Shown here: positions 1 through 6,446 of the stretch, piece by piece
Position numbering within the stretch: the first letter of the stretch is position 1
How the letters are laid out: each line of letters begins with the position of its first letter
Assembly: GCA_011390085.1 (NCBI GenBank)
Contig: JAABTB010000006.1
Coordinates: 1-18,035, forward strand
Direction of reading: 5' to 3'
DNA from: Desulfobacula sp.
GTDB taxonomy: Bacteria > Desulfobacterota > Desulfobacteria > Desulfobacterales > Desulfobacteraceae
DNA: 18,035 nucleotides
The notes under the pieces: model-generated
The model's input: the letters and a program-made list of their open reading frames with translations, nothing else
Databases searched by the model: none
Told to the model about the DNA's origin: nothing
Made by a program: the position numbers and the translations under genes

Positions 1-592
1 GGGCTTCCCGTTTATCGGTAATGACCTCGAAGGATCGCCCGCCGATGGTCTTTTGAAGGTGTTCATGATCCGGGTGCATAACCATGACATCAAATTTTTT
101 CGGAATTTTGCCCATGGCAATATACCGGATCTTCACGCCCCGCTGCTCGGCTTCCGTTAAATACGGGTCCAGGCGCCGGCTTGCTTCGGGGAACAGGCGC
201 ACATAAATTTCTTCCGTTGCCTCATGGATCATTTCCGCAGCCCTATGCATGACATTGTCATAGCCTGTGATGGTCCAGACATATTCAAAATCTTCTTTCC
301 GGGTTGAATTTAAAATCTGGGTCTCAAAGGCATTGAGATTGGTTTCAAAGCTTTTCTTGAGCCGCCGGATCAATTCATCGGAAGGCAGGGGGGCATATTG
401 ACCGGGATTGATTTCCATGACATAGCCCTTGGAGATCAGGCTTCTTAACACATCGTAAATTCTTGACCGGGCAATGCCGGATATTTTGCTCAACTGGGAC
501 CCATTCACCGGGTGTTCCGCCACCAGCGCCATATAGCAGGTGGCTTCATATTGTGAAAAACCAAGTTCTTTTAAATTTGAATAGGTATCCAT
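1..592 (-). CDS. TrmB-family transcriptional regulator (partial, C-terminus off the left edge)
   Basis: The gene reads leftward from an ATG at 592-590, and 197 codons are visible before the window ends. It begins MDTYSNLKELGFSQYEATCY, the typical opening of a TrmB winged helix. The DNA-binding domain covers about residues 5-75, with the segment NGSQLSKISGIARSRIYDVL matching the helix-turn-helix. A charged helical linker follows, then the start of a sensor domain of the PLD-like TrmB type (from about residue 105, containing EEIYVRLFPEASRRL). Family members bind sugars or other small ligands and repress or activate nearby transport or metabolic genes; the ligand here cannot be told. GGAG at 600-603 gives a good ribosome site. 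The gene is divergent from ssb and has its own promoter with an overlapping palindrome, which suggests autoregulation. The family call is firm; the regulated pathway is unknown. Confidence 0.88.
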   Translation of the reverse strand, partial: MDTYSNLKELGFSQYEATCYMALVAEHPVNGSQLSKISGIARSRIYDVLRSLISKGYVMEINPGQYAPLPSDELIRRLKKSFETNLNAFETQILNSTRKEDFEYVWTITGYDNVMHRAAEMIHEATEEIYVRLFPEASRRLDPYLTEAEQRGVKIRYIAMGKIPKKFDVMVMHPDHEHLQKTIGGRSFEVITDKREA

Positions 593-608
593 ATTCGTCT
601 CCGGAAGA

Positions 609-628
609 GTTGCTACTTTAATAGCAAC
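609..628. promoter_or_regulatory. Perfect palindrome, candidate TrmB operator
   Basis: The arms GTTGCTA (609-615) and TAGCAAC (622-628) form a perfect 7-bp inverted repeat with a 6-bp AT-rich spacer. The repeat lies 17 bp upstream of the regulator start. It overlaps the last three bases of its -10 box and would cover the transcription start. No T-run follows on either strand, so a DNA operator is more likely than a terminator. That the regulator itself binds here is inference from position. Confidence 0.6.
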
Positions 629-654
629 ATAACTTCGAATTTCCTTATTGTCAA
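626..654 (-). promoter_or_regulatory. Sigma70-type promoter of the TrmB-family regulator
   Basis: On the minus strand, a perfect -35 TTGACA (654-649) is followed after exactly 17 bp by TATGTT (631-626, four of six matches to consensus). Transcription would start near 619, inside the palindrome, and lead into the regulator gene at 592. Confidence 0.6.
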
Positions 655-686
655 CTCTTATTGATTTTTGATAATAAAATATCCCT

Positions 687-715
687 TTGACACAGGGGTT
701 TGAATCGGGTAAATA
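687..715 (+). promoter_or_regulatory. Probable sigma70-type promoter of ssb
   Basis: A perfect -35 TTGACA at 687-692 is followed after 17 bp by TAAATA at 710-715, a weaker -10. Start would be near 722, giving a leader of about 40 nt for ssb. The -10 lies within the left arm of an inverted repeat (707-744). The -10 match is only moderate. Confidence 0.45.
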
Positions 716-744
716 TTTTACAAACCATATTCTAAAATTTACCC
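707..744. repeat. Inverted repeat overlapping the ssb -10 region and leader
   Basis: GGGTAAAT at 707-714 is the exact reverse complement of ATTTACCC at 737-744. Allowing a two-base bulge, four more pairs extend the arms inward (to 720 and 733). The left arm overlaps the proposed ssb -10 and the right arm ends six bases before the AGGAG ribosome site. Because the left arm would be only partly transcribed from the proposed start, a DNA site is more likely than an RNA hairpin. Confidence 0.4.
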
Positions 745-762
745 TAAAACAGGAGAAAACAA

Positions 763-1233
763 ATGGCTGGTCTTAATAAAGTGATGCTTATCGGAAACCT
801 TGGCAGGGACCCGGAAATCCGGTATTCCCAGCAAGGGTTGGCAGTAGTTAATTTTTCCCTTGCCACGAGTGAGCAATGGACCGACAAAACAAGCGGTGAC
901 CGGCAGGAAAAAACAGAATGGCATAATATTGTTGTTTTCGGGAAGCAGGCGGAAACCTGCGAGAAATACCTGTCCAAAGGCAGCCAGATCTATATTGAAG
1001 GAAAACTCCAGACTTCAACCTATGAAAAAGACGGGCAAACCCATTATATGACCAAGGTGGTAGCATCCAATTTCATGTTTCTCGGCGGCAAACAGGATGC
1101 TAAAGGCGGCGGGGGGAGCGGCGGCGGATATCAGAAATCCGATTCGGGTGGGTCCAACCATTACCAGGGCCAGACCCAACCCGGTATGGGCGGAGGGCAG
1201 GGCCCCATGCCCGATGACGATATCCCGTTTTAA
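763..1233 (+). CDS. ssb: Single-stranded DNA-binding protein
   Basis: This 156-residue protein is a standard bacterial SSB, which coats single-stranded DNA during replication, repair and recombination. The OB-fold covers about residues 1-110 and opens with the classic MAGLNKVMLIGNLGRDPEIR, with W(H)NIVVFGKQAE and the ASNFMFLGG strand further on. A glycine/glutamine-rich flexible linker (about 112-148) follows. The protein ends in the acidic tip PDDDIPF, the conserved contact for partner proteins such as DNA polymerase III chi, RecO and PriA. The ATG has a strong AGGAGA site at 751-756. The gene stands alone with its own promoter and is bounded downstream by a hairpin terminator, so it is probably monocistronic. 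Length and architecture are normal, and no SOS-type operator was seen. Confidence 0.98.
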   Translation: MAGLNKVMLIGNLGRDPEIRYSQQGLAVVNFSLATSEQWTDKTSGDRQEKTEWHNIVVFGKQAETCEKYLSKGSQIYIEGKLQTSTYEKDGQTHYMTKVVASNFMFLGGKQDAKGGGGSGGGYQKSDSGGSNHYQGQTQPGMGGGQGPMPDDDIPF

Positions 1234-1255
1234 CGATTCTTTATAAAAATAAAAG

Positions 1256-1295
1256 ACGCCCCATTGGAGGGCCCATGGCCGGTTCAATGGGGCGT
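1256..1295. terminator. Hairpin terminator between convergent genes, probably bidirectional
   Basis: ACGCCCCATTG (1256-1266) pairs perfectly with CAATGGGGCGT (1285-1295), an 11-bp GC-rich stem whose loop holds a nested GGCC/GGCC pair. Read on the minus strand it is followed by a T-rich run (complement of the A-rich stretch 1242-1254), so it should end the long minus-strand block. On the plus strand only a short TTTT follows (1300-1303), so termination of ssb is likely weaker. Confidence 0.75.
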
Positions 1296-1318
1296 ATGGT
1301 TTTGTAAATCAGGTTGGG

Positions 1319-1561
1319 TCAGCTTAACTGTTCTTTCATGGAAATATCATGCTTTAGTTCCCGGAGGGTTTTTTTACCGGCTTTTTGGGACGCTTCACTC
1401 ATCTGGCCGGCCACACAGACCTTTCTTAATTTTTCAACATTATTGTGTAGTTCCTGCAATTCTGTTTCAGGCAGATCATCTCCAATGCAATTTTCATATG
1501 TCTCTATACTTCTCTTCTTTACTTTAAACTCCTGGTGCCTTCTCAGTGCTCTGTCTTTCAT
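1319..1561 (-). CDS. Small charged hypothetical protein (80 aa)
   Basis: I do not recognise this protein. It is 80 residues, strongly charged, predicted to be largely helical, with two cysteines (C25, C49) and no signal peptide or membrane segment. The middle part (about residues 30-75) has spaced leucines that could form a short coiled coil. It is likely a real gene because the ATG at 1561 is preceded by AAGGAG at a good distance (8 nt) and a strong terminator sits just past its stop. It is the last gene of the minus-strand block, separated from the nuclease by about 110 bp that contain a small hairpin (1603-1623) but no convincing promoter. Function is unknown; no catalytic motif is visible. 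Confidence 0.6.
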   Translation of the reverse strand: MKDRALRRHQEFKVKKRSIETYENCIGDDLPETELQELHNNVEKLRKVCVAGQMSEASQKAGKKTLRELKHDISMKEQLS

Positions 1562-1672
1562 CGTGGCGGCTCCTTCATAACAGTTTAAAATTCTCCTGCC
1601 GGACCATACTGAACCCGTATGGTGCCTCTTAGATAACGATAAACATTCAAAAAGATGTTCGCAAGCCGGAAT

Positions 1673-2305
1673 TTATTTCCTGGGGTTTTCCCTGCGCCAC
1701 TGTTTCGGGCTTTTATAGTTTTTTTTGAGCTGCCAGATGCCTTTGCCTGCGCTTCTCGCCTTTTTTTCTTCTTTTAAATAAAGCGGTATATCAAGATTTT
1801 TCGGCGGATTTCCCTTATAAGCTTCGGCCAGGCCTTGCTTTATGATTTCAATGTTTATATTTTTCCCATCCAGAAAAATTTCCGCCAATTGCCTGTGATA
1901 GCTGTCCGCACCATAGCTTTTCAGGGTAATCTCCCGGTCGTTGAGGAGCGTCTCAAGAAATGACCGGGCCTCCCGGCTGTAGGGTTGGCCGCTCAGCCCT
2001 TTGGTGCCCATCTCCGGTGAATCAATCCCGACAAGGCGGATGCTGAATACAAGATCCATGGCCGAGACCTGAAGGCTATCCCCGTCAAATATTTTCATCA
2101 CCTTAAATTTTTGTTGACCATTTTTTCCGGATGTCAGCTTTTCAAAAGCTTTGTTGCTTTCGGCAAGCTCTTCAACAGCTTCGCCCCTGGGCGGGGCAAC
2201 ATTGGTATAATGCCTGGTTCCGCTTTCATCGACCCAGAAATAAATATTGCCGTAAAGAAAGCCGCTTAAAATAAGGGAAGTCAGGATGGTTAAAAAAGCC
2301 TTCAT
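1673..2305 (-). CDS. Exported thermonuclease-like protein (DUF4124 plus SNase domain)
   Basis: This 210-residue protein opens with a hydrophobic signal peptide or anchor (residues 3-18). A short DUF4124-type segment follows at about 20-45, with YFWVDESGTRHYTNVAPPR matching the family's WVDxxGxxHYxxxxP pattern. Residues 66-195 form a staphylococcal nuclease (SNase) OB-fold. The catalytic residues are recognisable: DGD at 74-76, R90, D95 and E98 (spacing identical to R35/D40/E43 of the Staphylococcus enzyme) and R138 in place of R87. It should therefore be a calcium-dependent phosphodiesterase acting on DNA or RNA outside the cytoplasm. The gene lies 15 bp downstream of the PrmA-like gene and is probably cotranscribed with it. 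The ribosome site is poor (CAGG close to the ATG). The domain call is firm; the biological role (nutrient scavenging or other) is unknown. Confidence 0.88.
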   Translation of the reverse strand: MKAFLTILTSLILSGFLYGNIYFWVDESGTRHYTNVAPPRGEAVEELAESNKAFEKLTSGKNGQQKFKVMKIFDGDSLQVSAMDLVFSIRLVGIDSPEMGTKGLSGQPYSREARSFLETLLNDREITLKSYGADSYHRQLAEIFLDGKNINIEIIKQGLAEAYKGNPPKNLDIPLYLKEEKKARSAGKGIWQLKKNYKSPKQWRRENPRK

Positions 2306-2320
2306 GACCTGTATGTATCA

Positions 2321-3136
2321 TTATTTTTTCACGAGTACAAAGCAAGACCAGTTTTTATCATCCCTTTGCCATATAAGCGCAAAGCCTTTTTCGGCATAGG
2401 AATTCAAAACCAGGTCTTTTTCCCATTCCCTGAAACCGGATAACACCGCCGTCCCGTTTTCTTTCAGGCTTGAAGAAAGGGTTTCAGAAAGGGTCACCAG
2501 GGTGGGATACCGGAGGTTGGCGCAGGCGATGGAAAAATCATTTTCCCCGGTTTTCATTGTGTCTTCCAGCAGATGGATTTTTCCCGAAAGATGATTCAGT
2601 TCAATATTCCTCCTTGCTTCCCGGATGGAAACAGGATCAATCTCATAGGCTGTACAGGATGACAGCCCGGCAAGGCACATGGCCATGGCAAGAACGCCGG
2701 AGCCGGTCCCGATATCAGCCCCGGAATTTTCAAGGGCTATTCTCTTTTCCTGAAAAAAGCAGAAATCAATGGCATTCAGGCACAAACTTGTGGTGGGGTG
2801 TTGGCCTGAACCAAAGGAAATGCCCGGCTCGATCATGATTTCAATATGCTTTCCGGCCGGACTGTCGGTAGACCAGGGAGGTTTCAGGATAAAATGAGGG
2901 GAAATCCGGACCGGTCTTAGAAAGTTCTTTTCAACATAGGTGGACCCGTAAAGATAGTGATAGGATAGTTCTTCGGCATCAACCAGACCTTGCAATATCT
3001 TTTTTGCCTCGGAAAAGGGCAAAGAATAAAGGGTCTTTATTTGTTTGAGGTATTCCTGGGCCGTCAGCCGAACGTCGGATTGATAAAGGATATTTAAAAT
3101 TTTTTCCTGAATTTCTATTAGCTCAGGGGGTCTCAT
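2321..3136 (-). CDS. PrmA-like protein methyltransferase with winged-helix N-terminus
   Basis: The C-terminal two thirds of this 271-residue protein is a SAM-dependent methyltransferase of the PrmA (ribosomal protein L11 methyltransferase) family. GISFGSGQHPTT (105-116) matches the family signature GxxFGTGxHxTT. DIGTGSG (141-147) is the SAM loop and YEIDP (164-168) ends strand two. The catalytic-loop position reads ANLRYPTL (206-213) rather than the usual N-I-L-A-N-P-L. The N-terminal 75 residues do not resemble the L11-recognition domain of PrmA; they look like a winged helix (helices at about 7-20, 25-35 and 42-52, wing 56-70). It may modify L11 or another protein, so I withhold the symbol. 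It overlaps the upstream hypothetical gene by 14 bp, implying translational coupling. The methyltransferase fold is certain; the substrate is not. Confidence 0.8.
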   Translation of the reverse strand: MRPPELIEIQEKILNILYQSDVRLTAQEYLKQIKTLYSLPFSEAKKILQGLVDAEELSYHYLYGSTYVEKNFLRPVRISPHFILKPPWSTDSPAGKHIEIMIEPGISFGSGQHPTTSLCLNAIDFCFFQEKRIALENSGADIGTGSGVLAMAMCLAGLSSCTAYEIDPVSIREARRNIELNHLSGKIHLLEDTMKTGENDFSIACANLRYPTLVTLSETLSSSLKENGTAVLSGFREWEKDLVLNSYAEKGFALIWQRDDKNWSCFVLVKK

Positions 3137-3476
3137 AACCTTCTTTTTTTAAGAGATCCCTATACCAGCAGGCAAACTCAAACATTCCCCGTATCTTTTC
3201 ATCGTCATTGACAATTCCAAGGGCCATTTCAAGGGCGCCCTGGGCAAAGGTGTTTGAATATTCCTCATGGCTCGTGCCGGATAAAAACTCCCGGATGAGA
3301 ACCTGGGTGGTCCGCTTGGTTTTATCTTTCCGGATATCAATGGGATCTTTGGGTTCCTGGAAAGGATCCCAGTTTTCATATCCTTTTTTTAGAATCTGTT
3401 TTTGCCCTCTTTGGCCCATGGCGTCAAATATGGCTTTTTTTTTGTCCTCGATCTCTTTCGGCGTAAATTTATCCAT
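3123..3476 (-). CDS. Conserved-looking hypothetical protein (117 aa) between YkgJ-type and PrmA-like genes
   Basis: I do not recognise the family. The protein is 117 residues, soluble and charged. It has a helical N-terminus (MDKFTPKEIEDKKKAIFDAM), a proline-rich middle with WDPFQEPKDPID at about 36-47, and a helical C-terminal half containing a single cysteine (FACWYRDLLKK). The gene is well supported by context: its start overlaps the end of the upstream cysteine-cluster gene by 8 bp and its end overlaps the PrmA-like gene by 14 bp, and GGGAG lies 8 nt before the ATG. Such tight overlaps suggest the three are made together, perhaps for a shared job in protein or ribosome modification; that last point is inference only. 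Confidence 0.75.
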   Translation of the reverse strand: MDKFTPKEIEDKKKAIFDAMGQRGQKQILKKGYENWDPFQEPKDPIDIRKDKTKRTTQVLIREFLSGTSHEEYSNTFAQGALEMALGIVNDDEKIRGMFEFACWYRDLLKKEGYETP

Positions 3477-4125
3477 TTTTTTTGACTCCCAGATAGTCTT
3501 CGTTAAAATCCGTTACAAGGGCCATGGAAACCGGGATAAGCATTTCATGCATCCGGATGTTTTTCGAACCGATATCTTTAACCAGTTGGGCCGAAAGAAG
3601 CTGGAGCTGAGTATAAATTTTATCCATATTCAGGGTGGGGTAGGGTTCCCCCTGTTTAAAATTGGTGCGGCCGCAGATATGGCTTGTACCGGCCGTGGAC
3701 GTCGGAATGCCGTATACCCTGCAGGTAATGGGCCGTGATTCATAAATGAGACAGAGATTGTTTTCGCCCAGAAGCGGGCATCTCACCCGTTCCATGGACA
3801 TTTTTCCGACGATATCCAGTTCATTGGCGCCAGCCTTGACTTCCATGAAGGCATCCCGTTTCATCCTGGCCAGAACCCGGTCTGTTTTATCCGCGATTTC
3901 AAGGAGATCATTTTTCGCCTTGCCGCTGAATTTTTTCAGGAACCGGTCTTTGAGATACAAGGCTTCGATCAGGGTGAGATCAAAAATGGCGTAGCAGCAG
4001 TCGCTGCATTTTTCCCGGCAGAACACTTCTTTTGGGAATTCGATTTTAACCCGGTCAAATACGGCATCCGTCATCTGAACCAGGGCTTCATATTTTACAA
4101 AATGTTCTCTTAAATTTATTGCCAT
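3469..4125 (-). CDS. YkgJ-family cysteine-cluster protein (putative zinc/iron-binding)
   Basis: This 218-residue protein has the CxxxCxxCC cluster that defines the YkgJ/PF03692 family: C36, C40, C43 and C44 in FCREKCSDCCYAIFDLT. Further metal-ligand candidates are C116 and C125 (RCPLLGENNLCLIYESRP), C135 (ITCRVYGIP) and C151 (HICGR). This eight-cysteine pattern is typical for the family, which is thought to chelate zinc or an iron-sulfur cluster but has no assigned reaction. No signal peptide is visible. The ATG at 4125 has AAAGGAT upstream at good spacing, and the gene begins 12 bp after mnmE ends, so it is probably cotranscribed with it. It overlaps the next hypothetical gene by 8 bp. Confidence 0.88.
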   Translation of the reverse strand: MAINLREHFVKYEALVQMTDAVFDRVKIEFPKEVFCREKCSDCCYAIFDLTLIEALYLKDRFLKKFSGKAKNDLLEIADKTDRVLARMKRDAFMEVKAGANELDIVGKMSMERVRCPLLGENNLCLIYESRPITCRVYGIPTSTAGTSHICGRTNFKQGEPYPTLNMDKIYTQLQLLSAQLVKDIGSKNIRMHEMLIPVSMALVTDFNEDYLGVKKNG

Positions 4126-4137
4126 GCATTCAATCCT

Positions 4138-5514
4138 TTATTTACCAATACAAAAATTATTGAAAATAGTGTCCAATATGTCTAAAGAGGCTGTTTCCCC
4201 GGTAATGGTGCCAAGGGAATCAATACTGGTTTTAATATCGATGGCCAGAATTTCCTCGGCCTGTCCGTTTTTCAATCCGTCCAGGGCGGCTTCAAGGCTT
4301 TCCACAGCCTGTTCCAGGGCTTTTTTATGCCTCAGGTTTGGAATGACCGGAGATTTTTCCATGTCCAGGTCGGCAATACTGATATTGAGAACCTTCTGTT
4401 TCAGCTCTTGCACCCCTTTGTTCAAAAGAGCTGAAATTTCAACCGTGGGAATATGCCGGTATTTCTCAGAAAGCTTGGGCAGGTTGCCTTCGCAAAGATC
4501 AATCTTATTCACCACAAAGATCACTTTTTTTCCTGGGGGCACGATTTTTTCAAATTCCCTTTCGGAAAATTCAGCTCCCGGTTCCTTCATATAGAGGATA
4601 ATATCTGATGTGGTGATATGATCTTTTGCCTTTTCTATTCCAATAATTTCCACAAGGTCATCGGTTTGATGAATTCCGGCCGTATCGGTTATCACAAACG
4701 GCACCCCCTCTATATTCAGCCCTTCTTCAACAGGGTCCCGTGTCGTTCCGGGGACAGGGGTGATAATGGAGCGGTCCTTTTCCAGCAGACGGTTCATGAG
4801 GCTTGATTTGCCCACATTGGGCGCTCCGCAGATGGTCACCCGGATGCCCTCTTTTAAGAAACAGGCATCATTGTGCTGTCTAATGAATTCCCGGCATTTT
4901 TCAAGCACATCCGCAAGGCCCTGGATCTCATTTTCCGACGGGCGAAAAGGTACTGAATCATCAGGAAAATCAATATTGACCTCAATGAGGGATAAAAAAT
5001 GAATTAATTGTTTTCTTAATTCCTGAATGTTTTTCCCCAGGGTTCCAAGAATCTGGGATGTGGCAAATTTCAGGGCATTGGCGGATTTGGCATTGATGAT
5101 GTCGGCAACGGCCTCGGCCTGGGTCAGATCAATCCTTTGATTCAGGAAGGCCCTTTTGGTGAATTCACCCGGTTCGGCCAGCCTTGCTCCGCACGACAGA
5201 ACTTCCTCAAGAACAGCCCTTAATACAAAAGTGCCTGAATGGGCCTGAATTTCGATCACATCTTCGGCCGTATAAGAAGACGGCCCTTTCATGGGGATTA
5301 ACAGCACCTCATCGATCACGGCCAAGGTTTTGACATCAAAAATATAGCCGTGATAGACGTTGTGGGATTCTAACTGTTTTGGAGCCTCAAACCGATGTTT
5401 TATTTTTGAAAACAATTTTGATGCAATACTGAAGGCATCTGGGCCTGAGATCCGGATGACACCAATTCCGCCACTTCCAAAAGGAGTTGCTATTGCGGCA
5501 ATTGTATCATTCAT
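4138..5514 (-). CDS. mnmE: tRNA modification GTPase MnmE (TrmE)
   Basis: MnmE works with MnmG to add the carboxymethylaminomethyl or aminomethyl group to the wobble uridine (U34) of certain tRNAs. The 458-residue length is standard. The N-terminal tetrahydrofolate-binding domain begins MNDTIAAIATPFGSGGIGVI. The central helical domain is interrupted by a Ras-like G domain: G1 GAPNVGKSS (230-238), G2 GTTRD (256-260), G3 DTAG (277-280), G4 NKID (336-339). The C-terminus ends FCIGK, carrying the conserved cysteine (C455) needed for modification. It starts 6 bp after jag ends and has no clear ribosome site, so translation is probably coupled to jag. Position right after yidC-jag is the classic arrangement in bacteria. 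Confidence 0.98.
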   Translation of the reverse strand: MNDTIAAIATPFGSGGIGVIRISGPDAFSIASKLFSKIKHRFEAPKQLESHNVYHGYIFDVKTLAVIDEVLLIPMKGPSSYTAEDVIEIQAHSGTFVLRAVLEEVLSCGARLAEPGEFTKRAFLNQRIDLTQAEAVADIINAKSANALKFATSQILGTLGKNIQELRKQLIHFLSLIEVNIDFPDDSVPFRPSENEIQGLADVLEKCREFIRQHNDACFLKEGIRVTICGAPNVGKSSLMNRLLEKDRSIITPVPGTTRDPVEEGLNIEGVPFVITDTAGIHQTDDLVEIIGIEKAKDHITTSDIILYMKEPGAEFSEREFEKIVPPGKKVIFVVNKIDLCEGNLPKLSEKYRHIPTVEISALLNKGVQELKQKVLNISIADLDMEKSPVIPNLRHKKALEQAVESLEAALDGLKNGQAEEILAIDIKTSIDSLGTITGETASLDILDTIFNNFCIGK

Positions 5515-5520
5515 AAGCGC

Positions 5521-6426
5521 TTATTTTTTTACCCGTCTTTTACCCTTGAAAGCGGTTTTCTTTTTTGGAAAAATCACAAGCCGCCGGTAATATCCTTCCC
5601 CCATGCTCTGGGTTCTGACCTTTGTATCATCTTTCAAGGCCAGATGAACAATGCGCCGGTCCTGGGCACTCATCTGGTTGATGGTCGCCGGTCGGCCCGT
5701 TTTTTTAGCCTTGTCCGCCATTTTATAGGCCAGATGTTTAAGATTGGATTTACGGGTTTCCATATACCCTTCAATATCGACCCTTACCCTGACCCGGGCA
5801 TCGCTTTTGCGGTTAATGATTTTATCCGTCAAAAACTGCATGGCGTCGAGGGTCTGGCCTTTTCTGCCGATCAATATCCCTGAATTTCCGCCTTCAATGC
5901 AGAGGGTCAGGCGATTCCCTTCGGTCTGGGCGCTGACTTTTGCATCTTCCGTAATCAGATCGGCGATCTTCTGGAGGGTTTCAACCCCTAAAGCAGCCGA
6001 TTCTTCAGTAACATCGACAGCATCTTCCTCTGTTTCTTCTTGATCCTCGGCCTCGATATTTTCATAGGTATCTTCATCAATATCTTCATTTGCAAAGTCA
6101 TCTACATAGTCATCACTATCCCCGTCTTCATAATCTTCTTCTTCTATTTCCGGTCCGGACACCAGGGGTTTTTCTTCGCGGCGGGTTTCTTCACCAAAGG
6201 CCTCATCCACCATTGAAAGAATTCCTTCTTTTTCTTCGGAATCATCAATTTTCGGAAGGGTTACCCTGATTCTTGCGTCTTTTCTGCCGACAATTCCGAA
6301 AATTCCCGATGTTCCTTCTGAAATGACGTCATATTTCAATTTGTCTTTGGAGAGGGATAAAGCCGAACAGGCATTTTTTATAGCAATATTTACATCTTTT
6401 CCGGTAAATTCTTGAGTTTTTGTCAT
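5521..6426 (-). CDS. jag: Jag/KhpB RNA-binding protein (Jag-N, KH and R3H domains)
   Basis: This 301-residue protein has the three domains of Jag (KhpB/EloR). The Jag-N domain covers about residues 4-56, with GIFGIVGRKDARIRV. A KH domain lies at about 145-222, whose GXXG loop is IGRKGQ (186-191). A C-terminal R3H domain lies at about 225-290, with MSAQDRRIVHLAL. In Gram-positive bacteria the family binds RNA and influences cell elongation; its role in Desulfobacterota is not established. Residues 60-145 form a very acidic, probably disordered linker rich in Asp and Glu, longer than in many homologues. The basic tail FKGKRRVKK could add nucleic acid affinity. AGGAGGA lies 12 nt before the ATG. 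The gene sits 20 bp after yidC and 6 bp before mnmE, its usual place. Confidence 0.95.
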   Translation of the reverse strand: MTKTQEFTGKDVNIAIKNACSALSLSKDKLKYDVISEGTSGIFGIVGRKDARIRVTLPKIDDSEEKEGILSMVDEAFGEETRREEKPLVSGPEIEEEDYEDGDSDDYVDDFANEDIDEDTYENIEAEDQEETEEDAVDVTEESAALGVETLQKIADLITEDAKVSAQTEGNRLTLCIEGGNSGILIGRKGQTLDAMQFLTDKIINRKSDARVRVRVDIEGYMETRKSNLKHLAYKMADKAKKTGRPATINQMSAQDRRIVHLALKDDTKVRTQSMGEGYYRRLVIFPKKKTAFKGKRRVKK

Positions 6427-6446
6427 AATCTAAGCCGTCCTCCTGC

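Noticed and set aside
1603..1623. Small hairpin ACCATAC/GTATGGT between the nuclease gene and the 80-aa gene
   Set aside because: The 7-bp stem is modest and is not followed by a T-run on the minus strand, so I do not call it a terminator. It might be an mRNA structure, but there is no further support.
4124..4594. A 156-codon open frame on the plus strand opposite mnmE
   Set aside because: Serine/arginine-rich shadow of the mnmE coding strand, without recognisable domains; mnmE itself is certain.
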